A stretch of 64,000 bases of DNA, from assembly GCF_000620705.1 (NCBI RefSeq), contig NZ_KK211166.1:1-64000 (forward strand), written 5' to 3'. This DNA comes from Nocardioides sp. URHA0020 (GTDB lineage: Bacteria; Actinomycetota; Actinomycetes; Propionibacteriales; Nocardioidaceae). This document shows, piece by piece, positions 47,540 through 55,710 of the stretch (positions are counted from its first letter, which is position 1; every line of letters begins with the position of its first letter). The notes beneath the pieces are model-generated. The model ran no database searches. It saw only the letters and a list, made by a program, of their open reading frames with translations, and had not been told where the DNA came from. A program made the translations under genes and the position numbers.

Positions 47540-48769
47540 TCAGTTCGTCGGGAGCAGCGGACCCGGCCAGGGCGTCGACTTCGCCATCGTCAGCGCTCGG
47601 CTCAGCAGGAACGGGTCAGCCTGGTTGTAGAGCCACGGGCGGCCGAACCAGACGAACCCGTCGACGTACCTCTTGGCCACCGTCCGGGTCGCCTGCGACA
47701 TCCCCCACCGGGCGTTCGCGACGCGCACGGTCGGCGGGATGCCAAGCGTGACGCACCGCGTCTGGGTCTTCGTCCGGCAGACGCGGGCGTTGTCCTTGAG
47801 GTCGGTCTTGGTCGCCGGGATCATGTCGCCCCACATCGTCGGCCGGCCGCTCTTGGCGGTGTCGATGATGAAGTGCTTCGTGCCGTAGCCGTCGCGGCGC
47901 AGCGCGGCGACGATCCTCGCGCCGTGCGCGATGTTGTCGGCCGGCCCGGTGTAGTGCGTGGAGTCCAGCGCGAACCCGCGGGCGTACCGGATCCCGGTCC
48001 GCTTCAGGATCCCCGCGCAGCGCTCGGGGTTGGCGCCCTTGTCGTTCTCACACCAGTCAGCGGCGCCCGCGTCGATGTAGACGCTGGTCCGACGCAGGGC
48101 GGAGAGCGTCTTCGTCGCGTAGGTCAGCAGCCGGGACTTCACGGCGAGGTCGGGGACGCACCACAGGAAGGGACCGTCGGGCTGCATGACCACGAGCGTC
48201 GGGGTGTCGCCGATGCCGGCCGCCAGCTCCTTGATCCACCTGCGGTAGCTCACCCGCTCGGCGTCGGTCGACCGGCGTCCGCACGCCTCGTGCTCCCACG
48301 GCTCCATCCGGAAGACGGTGATCTGGACGAGCTTGCGCGGGTCGCCGGCCTGTGAGGAGGCGATGTACTTGCGGACCGACGAGCGGATCTTGGAGTCGGG
48401 CACGAACCCGCCGTACCACTTGGCCTTCGGCCGGAGCGCGATCGTCGCCAGCATCCGGTGCCGCTTGCCCGTCGAGGCGAGGTACGGCACGGAGGCCTGG
48501 TCCTGCGGACCCTGGTAGACCCCCCAGACGCGTCGGGCCAGCGGGTTCCACCTGTTCTCGGCGTACGGCGCCTCGGCGCGCTGCCACACCTCGCGGACCG
48601 GCACCAGTGCCGTCCGGTCGGCGGCGGTCACCCGGTGCTGCTGCGCGGCCTGCGAGGCCTCGGCCGCCGGGTGGGACCCACCCGTGAGGAGGGCTACCAG
48701 CCCGAGCGCGAGCGCGGCCACGACGGCCCGTCTCAGGTGGAGGTGCCAGGAAGGGGAGGCAAGGTTCAT
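47540..48769 (-). CDS. secreted glycoside hydrolase family 6-like protein
   Basis: A 409-residue exported protein with a signal peptide (LRRAVVAALALGLVALLTGG). Family segments of GH6 cellulases/cellobiohydrolases are recognisable in divergent form: NRWNPLARRVWGVYQGPQDQ near the N-terminus, LVQITVFRMEP, SVYIDAGAADW, RGFALDSTHY and KHFIIDTAKSG toward the end. The expected W-C and PGES-like catalytic neighbourhood is changed, so cellulose may not be the substrate. It starts with ATG 48769. A 217-bp gene-free gap separates it from the tRNA-Arg gene. Confidence 0.7.
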   Translation of the reverse strand: MNLASPSWHLHLRRAVVAALALGLVALLTGGSHPAAEASQAAQQHRVTAADRTALVPVREVWQRAEAPYAENRWNPLARRVWGVYQGPQDQASVPYLASTGKRHRMLATIALRPKAKWYGGFVPDSKIRSSVRKYIASSQAGDPRKLVQITVFRMEPWEHEACGRRSTDAERVSYRRWIKELAAGIGDTPTLVVMQPDGPFLWCVPDLAVKSRLLTYATKTLSALRRTSVYIDAGAADWCENDKGANPERCAGILKRTGIRYARGFALDSTHYTGPADNIAHGARIVAALRRDGYGTKHFIIDTAKSGRPTMWGDMIPATKTDLKDNARVCRTKTQTRCVTLGIPPTVRVANARWGMSQATRTVAKRYVDGFVWFGRPWLYNQADPFLLSRALTMAKSTPWPGPLLPTN

Positions 48770-48986
48770 CGACTGTCGTCCGCGCGGTCGCGCGGCTCCT
48801 CTCAGATCAGCAGGGCCGGACGCCGGGTCGTCCGCACCAAGGGTTCATGGTGCCGTCCGAGTGACGTCCACGTTCACCGATCGGCAGATGTGCCACCGAG
48901 ATGAGGCGACAGGCCATTTCCGGAGCCAGCCGACAACCTGGGGCACGTGATGACTATCCTTGCGCGCAGGTCCTCATCGACCTCCG
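48770..48986. other. gene-free gap before tRNA-Arg
   Basis: This 217-bp stretch between the GH6-like start and the tRNA-Arg gene must hold both promoters. I see no repeat, palindrome or reading frame that I can support; locally it is less GC-rich than the genes. Confidence 0.5.
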
Positions 48987-49060
48987 GCCTCCGTAGCTCA
49001 GCTGGATAGAGCAGCGGCCTTCTAATCCGCTGGTCGCAGGTTCGAGTCCTGCCGGGGGCG
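48987..49060 (+). tRNA. tRNA-Arg (anticodon TCT)
   Basis: The cloverleaf is complete: acceptor arms GCCTCCG / CGGGGGC (one T-G pair), D-arm GCTC...GAGC, anticodon arm GCGGC-CTTCTAA-TCCGC with TCT at 34-36, and T-arm GCAGG-TTCGAGT-CCTGC. The discriminator is G and CCA is not encoded. It reads AGA codons. Confidence 0.95.
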
Positions 49061-49130
49061 CCGCAGCGAGCAGCTGGGGTCCGTACTTAGTGCCTCGTAC
49101 TCATGCCCGCAGGCAACGCTGCGTGGGTCA

Positions 49131-51545
49131 ATGAGCGCCATGCCCCGCTACGCAGATCCCTTCGGCTGCCCCGACTGCAGCGCCCGACTCCCCGTCGACG
49201 TCACCCGCTGCCCGGCCTGTCGCCTCGACCTCCGCAACCCGCTCGCCGGTCAGCTGCTGCAGACGTTGCGGACGGCCGACGACCTGCTGGCCCGGTTGCG
49301 GGTCGAGTCGGCGGTGCAGCCGCCCGCCGGTGCGGCGACCGAGCGGACGCCGTACCCGGCCCCGACACCTCCTCCCGCGCAGCCGCGCGGCATCAGCGGA
49401 GCGTCGGTGCCGCGGATCCTGCTCGGCCTCGGCGCCCTGTGCCTGCTCGTTGCCGCGGTGATCTTCCTCGCCGTCGCCTTGACGTGGCTCGGCATCGGCG
49501 GTCGTACGGCGGTGCTCGTCGGCCTGACCCTGGTCAGCGGCGGCCTCGGCGGGGTGCTCGGCCGGCGGGGGCTGCGGGTGGCCGCCGAGGCGCTCACCAC
49601 CGTGTCGTTGGGACTGCTGGCGCTCGACGTGATCGGCGCCGACAATGCGGGCTGGCTCGGCGATCTCGGCACCGGACCGCTCGTGGCCGTCACCAGCGCG
49701 GTGGTGCTGACGGCGGCGCTGGCGCTCGGCGTGACCGGCCGACTCGGTGCGCCGCAGCTCGTCGCCGCGGGCGCCGTCTCCGGCATCGGCTTCGGTGCCC
49801 TCGGGACGAGTGACCGGTGGCAGCTGATCGCCACGGTGGTCGTGGTCGGGTACGCCGCCCTCGCGGTCGTGGCCCGTCCCGGCTGGCTCCGGGTCCTGCG
49901 CGTCGCCGCCGTCGTCGGCGGCAGCACCTGGTGGGTCGGCCTCACCGTCTCCGCCCTGGGCGAGGCGACCGCGGAGGCCACCTGGCGGGCACTGTGGGTG
50001 ACCGGCCACGGTTACCCGCTCCTGGCGGCATCCGTGATGGTGCTGCTCCCCCTCCTGGTCGACCGGACCCACCGGCCGGTCGTCACCGGCCTCCTCGCGA
50101 GCGCGACCGCCCTGCTCACGATCACCGTGGCGGTGCCGGCGGTGGACGAGAGTGCCACGACGATCGCCCTGGTCGGTCTGGCGGTCCTCGGGTTCTGGAC
50201 GGTCGGCGCGGTCGCCGCACCGAGGGGCTGGCGGGTCGTCGCCCTGGTCCCGCTCGTGCTGGGCGCGGCGCCCGTTGCCGCGGTCGCCGTCGCGCTGGCC
50301 ATCGCGGCCGGGGCCAACGCCTTCGACACCGTGCCGCCCTTCACCGGCACCATCACCCTCCGGCTGAGCGACCCCGTCCCCGTCGCCGCGCCCGCCCTCC
50401 TCACCCTCGGCGTCGCCGCGCTCGCTGCCGTGACGATCGCGCTCGGCCAGCGCTCGCTCAGCGTGCTGGTGACCTGCGGCGCTGCGGTCGGGGTCAGCCT
50501 GGTGGGCACGATGGCGCTCTACCCCGTGCCGCTCTGGAGCATCACGGCCGCCCTCGCCGTGGTCGGCGCGCTGCTGGTCGCGGACGCCGTACGCCGCACC
50601 GACCGGGGCGGTGCGCTCGAGACCGCCGCCGGTGGCGCCGTGCTGCTGGCCTCCACGGCCGTCGCGCTGCCCAGCGCGGGCCTGACGGCACTGGTCGCAG
50701 CGGTGCTCGTGCTGGCGGCTGCGGCCGTCCGGTGGTGCGGGGTCTTTGACGAGGCAGAGGTCGCCGGCGGCCTCGTCCTGCCGCTCGCCGCGGGTGGGCT
50801 GATCTGGTCCGTGCTCGCCGCCGGTGACGTGTCCACCGCGTGGCGGGGGCTCCCGGTCATGGTCGTCGTCGGGCTGCTGGCGATCGTGCTGCCGAGGCCG
50901 GAGATCGAGCTCGGTGCCGCGCTGGCGATGACCGTCGCCGCCACCGCCGCGATCGCGACGTCGACGGACGAGGTCACGGCGCTGGCGATCCACCTCACGC
51001 TCGCCGGTGCTCTGGTCACCGCCAGCGCGCTGATCCACGCCGACCGGCGGTCCCTCGGCTGGCCGGGCGCGGTGCTGCTGGCGGCAGCGACCTGGGTCCG
51101 GCTCGCGGACCTCGGTGTCGAGGCGCCCGAGGCCTACACCCTCCCCAGCGCCGCGACGCTGCTGGTCCTGGGCCTGGTCCGCCTGCACCGCGACCCCACC
51201 ACGCCGACCGTGCGGGCCCTGGGTCCCGGGCTGGCGCTGGCCACCGTGCCGTCGCTGCTCTGGGTGCTGGTCGATCCGGTCTCCGTGCGTGCCGTGCTGC
51301 TCGGTGCCGGCTGCCTGGTGCTCGTGCTGGTCGGAGCCCAGCAGCGCTGGAGCTGCCCGATCGTCGTCGGCGCGACGGTCGGCGCGCTGCTCGTGCTGCG
51401 CGAGCTGGCGCCGTACGCCGCCGCCGTGCCGCAGTGGGTCCTGATCGGGATCGCGGGCACGCTGCTCACCGTCGTCGGGATCACGTGGGAGCACCGGATG
51501 CGCGACGTGCGCTCCGCCGCCGGCTACCTGCGCCGGCTGCAGTGA
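49131..51545 (+). CDS. SCO7613 C-terminal domain-type membrane protein
   Basis: An 804-residue integral membrane protein. The N-terminus has a zinc-ribbon-like pair (GCPDCSARLPVDVTRCPACRLDL, about 13-35) and a Pro-rich linker, then about 20 or more hydrophobic segments, of the kind annotated in Streptomyces as SCO7613 C-terminal domain proteins. Function unknown. It starts at ATG 49131 or 49140 (MPRYADPFG); the latter is nearly as likely. It is convergent with the LuxR-type regulator gene. Confidence 0.8.
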   Translation: MSAMPRYADPFGCPDCSARLPVDVTRCPACRLDLRNPLAGQLLQTLRTADDLLARLRVESAVQPPAGAATERTPYPAPTPPPAQPRGISGASVPRILLGLGALCLLVAAVIFLAVALTWLGIGGRTAVLVGLTLVSGGLGGVLGRRGLRVAAEALTTVSLGLLALDVIGADNAGWLGDLGTGPLVAVTSAVVLTAALALGVTGRLGAPQLVAAGAVSGIGFGALGTSDRWQLIATVVVVGYAALAVVARPGWLRVLRVAAVVGGSTWWVGLTVSALGEATAEATWRALWVTGHGYPLLAASVMVLLPLLVDRTHRPVVTGLLASATALLTITVAVPAVDESATTIALVGLAVLGFWTVGAVAAPRGWRVVALVPLVLGAAPVAAVAVALAIAAGANAFDTVPPFTGTITLRLSDPVPVAAPALLTLGVAALAAVTIALGQRSLSVLVTCGAAVGVSLVGTMALYPVPLWSITAALAVVGALLVADAVRRTDRGGALETAAGGAVLLASTAVALPSAGLTALVAAVLVLAAAAVRWCGVFDEAEVAGGLVLPLAAGGLIWSVLAAGDVSTAWRGLPVMVVVGLLAIVLPRPEIELGAALAMTVAATAAIATSTDEVTALAIHLTLAGALVTASALIHADRRSLGWPGAVLLAAATWVRLADLGVEAPEAYTLPSAATLLVLGLVRLHRDPTTPTVRALGPGLALATVPSLLWVLVDPVSVRAVLLGAGCLVLVLVGAQQRWSCPIVVGATVGALLVLRELAPYAAAVPQWVLIGIAGTLLTVVGITWEHRMRDVRSAAGYLRRLQ

Positions 51546-51552
51546 GCGTCGC

Positions 51553-52209
51553 TCAGCGCTGGCCGTTCGGTACGACGCTGCGCGTCCGGGTCGGCTCGAA
51601 GCCGTGCCGCATCCCCCACGCGACCGCCTGCGAGCGGCGGGTCACCTCGATCTTGCGGTACGCCGTGCGGATGTAGGTCTTGACCGAGTTGATCGACAGG
51701 TAGGTGCGCCCGGCGATCTCCTGGTTGCTCAGGCCCTGGGTGATCAGGGCGAGCACCTCGGACTCGCGCGCGCTGAGCCCCGCCTCACGCCCCGGCCACT
51801 CGCCCACGGCGGTCCGGTCGACCACCTCCACCGCCGGCGGGGTCACCGTCTGGCCGGCGTGCACCGCTTCGATCCCGGAGATGACGTGCTCGGCGTCGAG
51901 GCCCTTGGAGAGGTAGCCCGACGCGCCCCGGTCGAGGGCGGCCCGGACCAGGCTGTCGTCGATGTTCCAGCTGAAGATCACGACCCGGGCGTTGCTGCCG
52001 CGCACGAGCTCCACCAGATCGAACCCGTCGCCCTGCACGGCCGCGAAGGTGTCGTACAGGATCACGTCGACGTCGCTGATGACCGGCAGGTTGGAGTCGA
52101 TCTCGACGATGCTCGCGCGCTCGTGGTAGGGGGCGAGCATGGCGGCAACGCCCGCAACCACGATCTCGTAGTCGTTGACCACTGCTACGCGGATTGGACC
52201 TGGAGCCAT
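51553..52209 (-). CDS. orphan LuxR-type response regulator
   Basis: A 218-residue regulator: receiver-like domain (RVAVVNDYEIVVAGVAAML, VDVILYDTFAAV, YLSKGLDAEHV) with phosphoacceptor Asp, Ser and Lys present but with Asn at the first acidic position, then a LuxR HTH (LSARESEVLALITQGLSNQEIAGRTYLSINSVKTYIRTAYRKI). No sensor kinase lies next to it. The receiver may still accept phosphate or be ligand-controlled. Its start at ATG 52209 leaves 101 bp before the add terminator end. Confidence 0.88.
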   Translation of the reverse strand: MAPGPIRVAVVNDYEIVVAGVAAMLAPYHERASIVEIDSNLPVISDVDVILYDTFAAVQGDGFDLVELVRGSNARVVIFSWNIDDSLVRAALDRGASGYLSKGLDAEHVISGIEAVHAGQTVTPPAVEVVDRTAVGEWPGREAGLSARESEVLALITQGLSNQEIAGRTYLSINSVKTYIRTAYRKIEVTRRSQAVAWGMRHGFEPTRTRSVVPNGQR

Positions 52210-52281
52210 GTCACCAGCCTAATGCCAGGGACACGCCCGCCAATGCGGGGATCCGGGTTCGCGGAGCGATAGAAAGGACGT

Positions 52282-52310
52282 GGCCCCGCTTGGTATGAGC
52301 TCGCGGGGCC
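52282..52310 (-). terminator. terminator after adenosine deaminase
   Basis: GGCCCCGC and GCGGGGCC pair perfectly (8 bp) around a 13-base loop. On the minus strand it begins directly at the add stop. Confidence 0.7.
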
Positions 52311-53336
52311 TCAACCATTTGCGGCGTACGCGTCGATCTCCGCCAGGACCCGCGTCTTGACCGCGTCCTCGGCGAACGAGACCCGCACCGCGGTGCGCGC
52401 CAGGTCGGCCACCCCGGACTCGTCCAGGTCCAGCAGGTCGGCCGCGATCTCGTATTCACGGTTGAGCGTCGTGTTGAACATCGGCGGGTCGTCGGAGTTC
52501 ACGGTGATGGTCACCCCCGCGTCACGGAAGGCGCGGATCGGGTGCTCCTCCAACCGAGCGACCGCCCGGGTCGCGATGTTGGACGACGGGCACACCTCGA
52601 GCGGGATGCCGGTCTCGGCGAGGTGGGCCAGCAGCGAAGCGTCCTGCGCGGAGGAGGTGCCGTGCCCGACCCGCTCCGCGCCGAGGAGGCGCAGGGCGTG
52701 CCAGACCGTCTCCGGCCCGGTGGTCTCGCCCGCGTGCGGCACGCTGTGCAGGCCCGCGGCCCGGGCGGCGTCGAAGTGCGGTTGGAACTGCGGCCGCGGC
52801 ACCCCGATCTCGGGACCGCCGAGACCGAAGCCGACGAGGGCGTCGGTGCGGTGGTCCAGCGCGTAGCCGAGGGTGGCGTCGGCCGCCGGCAGCCCGGACT
52901 CGCCCGGGATGTCGTAGATCCACCGCAGCACCAGTCCGAAGTCGCGCTCGACGGCCGTCCGGGCGTCCTCCAGCGCCTCGGTGTACGCCTCGATCGGCAT
53001 CCCCAGGTCGTCGCGGTCGGGCCGCACGGAGGTGTACGGCGTGCACGTCAGCTCGGCGTACCTCAGGCCCTGGCCGGTCGCCATCTCACGGCCGACCTCG
53101 TGGGTCAGGTAGCGGATGTCCTCCGGCGTCCTGATCAGGTCCACGACGGCGAGGTAGACCTCGATGAAGTGGGCGAAGTCGCGGAACTCGAAGAACCGGC
53201 GCAGCTCGTCGGGGTCGCTCGGCACCGTGCCCGGGTGCCTCTCGGCGAGCTCGGACACGATGCGCGGCGAGGCCGACCCGACGTGGTGGACGTGGAGCTC
53301 CGCCTTCGGCAGACGGGCGATGAAGTCAGACAGCAC
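52311..53336 (-). CDS. add: adenosine deaminase family protein
   Basis: A 341-residue amidohydrolase converting adenosine (or a related purine nucleoside) to inosine. The metal-binding HVHHVGSA motif is at about 15-22, with VPHAGETTGPETVWHAL (His and Glu), RVGHGTSSAQD and VTITVNSDDPPMFNT (Asp-Asp) in order. Usual adenosine deaminases have HxHLxGS; here it is HVHHVGS, so the substrate may differ (for example aminofutalosine-type). The start is GTG 53336. A terminator follows. Confidence 0.88.
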   Translation of the reverse strand: MLSDFIARLPKAELHVHHVGSASPRIVSELAERHPGTVPSDPDELRRFFEFRDFAHFIEVYLAVVDLIRTPEDIRYLTHEVGREMATGQGLRYAELTCTPYTSVRPDRDDLGMPIEAYTEALEDARTAVERDFGLVLRWIYDIPGESGLPAADATLGYALDHRTDALVGFGLGGPEIGVPRPQFQPHFDAARAAGLHSVPHAGETTGPETVWHALRLLGAERVGHGTSSAQDASLLAHLAETGIPLEVCPSSNIATRAVARLEEHPIRAFRDAGVTITVNSDDPPMFNTTLNREYEIAADLLDLDESGVADLARTAVRVSFAEDAVKTRVLAEIDAYAANG

Positions 53337-53355
53337 CGGACGATCCTCGCACCGC

Positions 53356-54099
53356 CTACTGCAGCTTGGCGATCAGGCCGGCGGCCAGGTCGTCGATGGT
53401 CGTCCCGTCCTGGAAGACCTCGCCGTTCAGGAGGATCGTCGGGGTGCTGCGCACCCCGGCGTCGTCGGCGGCCTTGGTCGCCCGGGTGACCCACGGGGTG
53501 CCCTCGTCGCCCTCGATCGCGGATCGTACGGCGGACTCGTCGGCGCCGGCCTCGACAGCCAGGTCGGCCAGGGCGGAGCTCTTCGGGAACGGGCCGGACT
53601 CCTCGGGCTGGTTCTCGTACAGGAGGTCGTGGAACTTCTTGGCGATCTCTGGCGTGGCCTTGTCCAGCACGATCGAGAAGGCCCCCGCGGATCGCACGGA
53701 GTAGCTCTTCGGGTCTCCACCGCCGAGAAGGTCGAACGGGCGGTACTCCACCTGGACCTTGCCGTCGGCCGCGAGCTGCGCGAGGTCGTCGCGGGTCTTC
53801 TTCTCCAGCTCACCGCAGTAGGGGCAGAGGAAGTCCTCGTAGATGACCACCTTGTTGGGCGCGTCGTCCGGCCCGATGGTCACGCCGAACTCGCTGCTCG
53901 AGCCGGCCGGGTCCGCGTTGACGTCGGTGCTGGTGTCGAGGCTGCGCTGGACGAAGAAGCCGACCAGCACGATGGCGAGGATGACGCCGACGACGCCACC
54001 GATCATGAGGTTGCGGCGCCGACGCTCCTGTCGCTGCTGCTCCGCCAACGCCGCCGCCGCACGGGCGGTCCGGTCGGTGCCTCGGTTCTTCTTCGACAT
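53356..54099 (-). CDS. membrane-anchored DsbA-like thioredoxin-domain protein
   Basis: A 247-residue protein: cytoplasmic Lys/Arg-rich part, one membrane segment (LMIGGVVGVILAIVLVGFFVQ, about 30-50) and an extracellular DsbA-type domain with the active site EDFLCPYCGELEK (CPYC) and cis-proline loop GVRSTPTILLNGEVF. It likely oxidises or isomerises disulfides in exported proteins. ATG 54099 overlaps the stop of the MauE gene (TGATG), so the two form a redox pair. It is of the same membrane-anchored DsbA type that is common in actinobacteria. Confidence 0.92.
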   Translation of the reverse strand: MSKKNRGTDRTARAAAALAEQQRQERRRRNLMIGGVVGVILAIVLVGFFVQRSLDTSTDVNADPAGSSSEFGVTIGPDDAPNKVVIYEDFLCPYCGELEKKTRDDLAQLAADGKVQVEYRPFDLLGGGDPKSYSVRSAGAFSIVLDKATPEIAKKFHDLLYENQPEESGPFPKSSALADLAVEAGADESAVRSAIEGDEGTPWVTRATKAADDAGVRSTPTILLNGEVFQDGTTIDDLAAGLIAKLQ

Positions 54100-54572
54100 C
54101 AGATTCCTCCGGGCGTGGCGGTGCGGCGGAACAGGACGGAGTCCAGGGACAGCCTGGTCGACGGCAGCCAGACCAGGAAGAGCGAGGCGGCGAGCAGCCC
54201 GACGTCGCGGGCGATCTCCCAGGGGTACTTCGACGCGGCGTCGGGGTCGGCCCCACCACCGCCGAAGCAACCGCAGTCGATGTTGATCCCCCGCGACCAG
54301 ACCGAGGCGATGCCGATGATGAAGGCGACGAAGAGCACCGCGGAGATGACCGCCGCTCCCCGGGTCAGCAGGCCGATCACCAGCATCACGCCGACGACGA
54401 TCTCGACGACCGGGAGCAGCTGGCCCACGGTCGGCACGATGCTGCTCGGCAGCAGCTGGTAGGCGCGGACGGCGGCGACGCTCTGGGCCGGGTCGGGCAG
54501 CTTGATCGCCGCCGCGAAGATCCAGACCCCGCCGACCACCAGCCGCAGCAGTAGGCCAATCCATTCCTTCAC
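54099..54572 (-). CDS. MauE/DoxX family redox-associated membrane protein
   Basis: A 157-residue membrane protein with four hydrophobic segments, e.g. LLLRLVVGGVWIFAAAIKL and AVISAVLFVAFIIGIASVW. The segment NIDCGCFGGGGADP holds a CxC pair between segments three and four, as in MauE-like partners of Dsb proteins that recycle their active-site cysteines. It starts at GTG 54572. The coupled DsbA-like gene supports a shared oxidative-folding role. Confidence 0.88.
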   Translation of the reverse strand: MKEWIGLLLRLVVGGVWIFAAAIKLPDPAQSVAAVRAYQLLPSSIVPTVGQLLPVVEIVVGVMLVIGLLTRGAAVISAVLFVAFIIGIASVWSRGINIDCGCFGGGGADPDAASKYPWEIARDVGLLAASLFLVWLPSTRLSLDSVLFRRTATPGGI

Positions 54573-54646
54573 GCGTCCGACCCTAGGGGCACAGGCTGAG
54601 TCGCGACTGAGAGCGTTCCGCGCCTCTCCGCGTAGGGTGACGTCTC

Positions 54647-55303
54647 GTGAATGACCGACTCGTCTGGATCGACTGTGAGATGACCGGGCTCGACCTCGGC
54701 GCGGACGCGCTCATCGAGGTCGCGGCCCTGGTGACCGACTTCGAGCTCAACGTGCTCGGTGACGGCATCGACATCATCGTCAAGCCGCCGCCGGAGGCGA
54801 TCGACCAGATGAACGACTTCGTGCGCGAGATGCACGAGAAGTCGGGGCTCTCCCGCGAGCTCGACCGGGGCGTCACCCTCGGCGAGGCCGAGGACCGGGT
54901 GCTGGCGTACATCAAGGAGCACTGCCCCGAGGGCAGCCGGCCACCGCTGGCGGGCAACACCGTCGCCACCGACCGGTCGTTCCTGGCCCGTGACATGCCC
55001 ACCCTCGAGACCTTCTTGCACTACCGGATCGTCGACGTCTCCTCGATCAAGGAGCTCTCCCGCCGCTGGTTCCCCCGCGCGTACTTCCAGGCTCCGGCCA
55101 AGCGCGGCAACCACCGCGCGCTGGCCGACATCCAGGAGAGCATCGAGGAGCTGCGCTACTACCGCGAGGCGGTCTTCGTGCCGTCTCCCGGACCCGAGAG
55201 CGACGTCGCCCGCAAGATCGCGGCCCGCCACGGAGGCGCCCTCACCGGGCTCACGGCGGACGGCGACCCCACTCCCGAGGTCGATTCCACGAACGGGAAG
55301 TAG
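54647..55303 (+). CDS. orn: oligoribonuclease
   Basis: A 218-residue DEDDh exoribonuclease that finishes RNA decay by removing nucleotides from 2-5 nt oligoribonucleotides, including pGpG from cyclic di-GMP. The DEDDh residues read as WIDCEMTGLD (Asp, Glu), AGNTVATDRSFL (Asp) and KRGNHRALADIQESI (His, Asp). The C-terminal tail is slightly longer than usual. It starts at GTG 54647 and is followed by a tRNA-His gene. Confidence 0.95.
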   Translation: MNDRLVWIDCEMTGLDLGADALIEVAALVTDFELNVLGDGIDIIVKPPPEAIDQMNDFVREMHEKSGLSRELDRGVTLGEAEDRVLAYIKEHCPEGSRPPLAGNTVATDRSFLARDMPTLETFLHYRIVDVSSIKELSRRWFPRAYFQAPAKRGNHRALADIQESIEELRYYREAVFVPSPGPESDVARKIAARHGGALTGLTADGDPTPEVDSTNGK

Positions 55304-55344
55304 TTCCCCTACACTTTCTCCTCGGTCCTCCGGGACCGGCATTG

Positions 55345-55420
55345 GTGGGTATAGCTCAGCTGGTAGAGCGCCGCCTTGTGGTGGCGGATGTCGCGGGTTC
55401 GAGTCCCGTTACTCACCCCA
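55345..55420 (+). tRNA. tRNA-His (anticodon GTG)
   Basis: Acceptor arms GTGGGTA / TACTCAC, D-arm GCTC...GAGC, anticodon arm CCGCC-TTGTGGT-GGCGG with GTG at 34-36 and T-arm GCGGG-TTCGAGT-CCCGT. The discriminator is C with the extra G at 55344 (G-1), diagnostic of tRNA-His, and CCA is encoded at 55418-55420. Confidence 0.96.
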
Positions 55421-55426
55421 GTACGT

Positions 55427-55461
55427 CGAGCCCCTGACCTGGACGACAGGTCAGGGGCTCG
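55427..55461 (+). terminator. terminator after tRNA-His
   Basis: CGAGCCCCTGACCT pairs perfectly with AGGTCAGGGGCTCG (14 bp) around a seven-base loop GGACGAC, seven bases after the tRNA CCA end. Confidence 0.9.
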
Positions 55462-55710
55462 ATCCGTCTCCGGACGAGCCGGCTGTCGGCTGTCGGCTGT
55501 CGGCGCGAACGTCGAGCTCCTCGTCCATCGGCTGTGCTCCGGCGGCTCCGGGCGGGGCCGGGAATCTGGACGCTCACGTCGCCGCTCCCCCGGTCGAGGT
55601 CCGCGTCGTCGCGGCGATGACGAGCGCGGTGAGTGCCAGCACCAGCATCTCCAGAGCGCGCGCTACAACGACAACCCGTACGCCGAGGCGTGGTTCGAGA
55701 AGGACGTGGC
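55462..55710. other. gene-free stretch between tRNA-His terminator and histidine kinase
   Basis: About 250 bp without a supportable gene. The plus-strand frame ending ARYNDNPYAEAWFEKDVA just before 55711 looks protein-like but its upstream part does not, so it may be a gene remnant. On the minus strand a 24-codon frame (MLVLALTALVIAATT) is hydrophobic but too short to call. Confidence 0.4.

Noticed and set aside
49128..51494. 788-codon minus-strand frame
   Set aside because: Antisense shadow of the SCO7613-type membrane protein; the composition is Asp/Arg/Gly/Gln with no domain.
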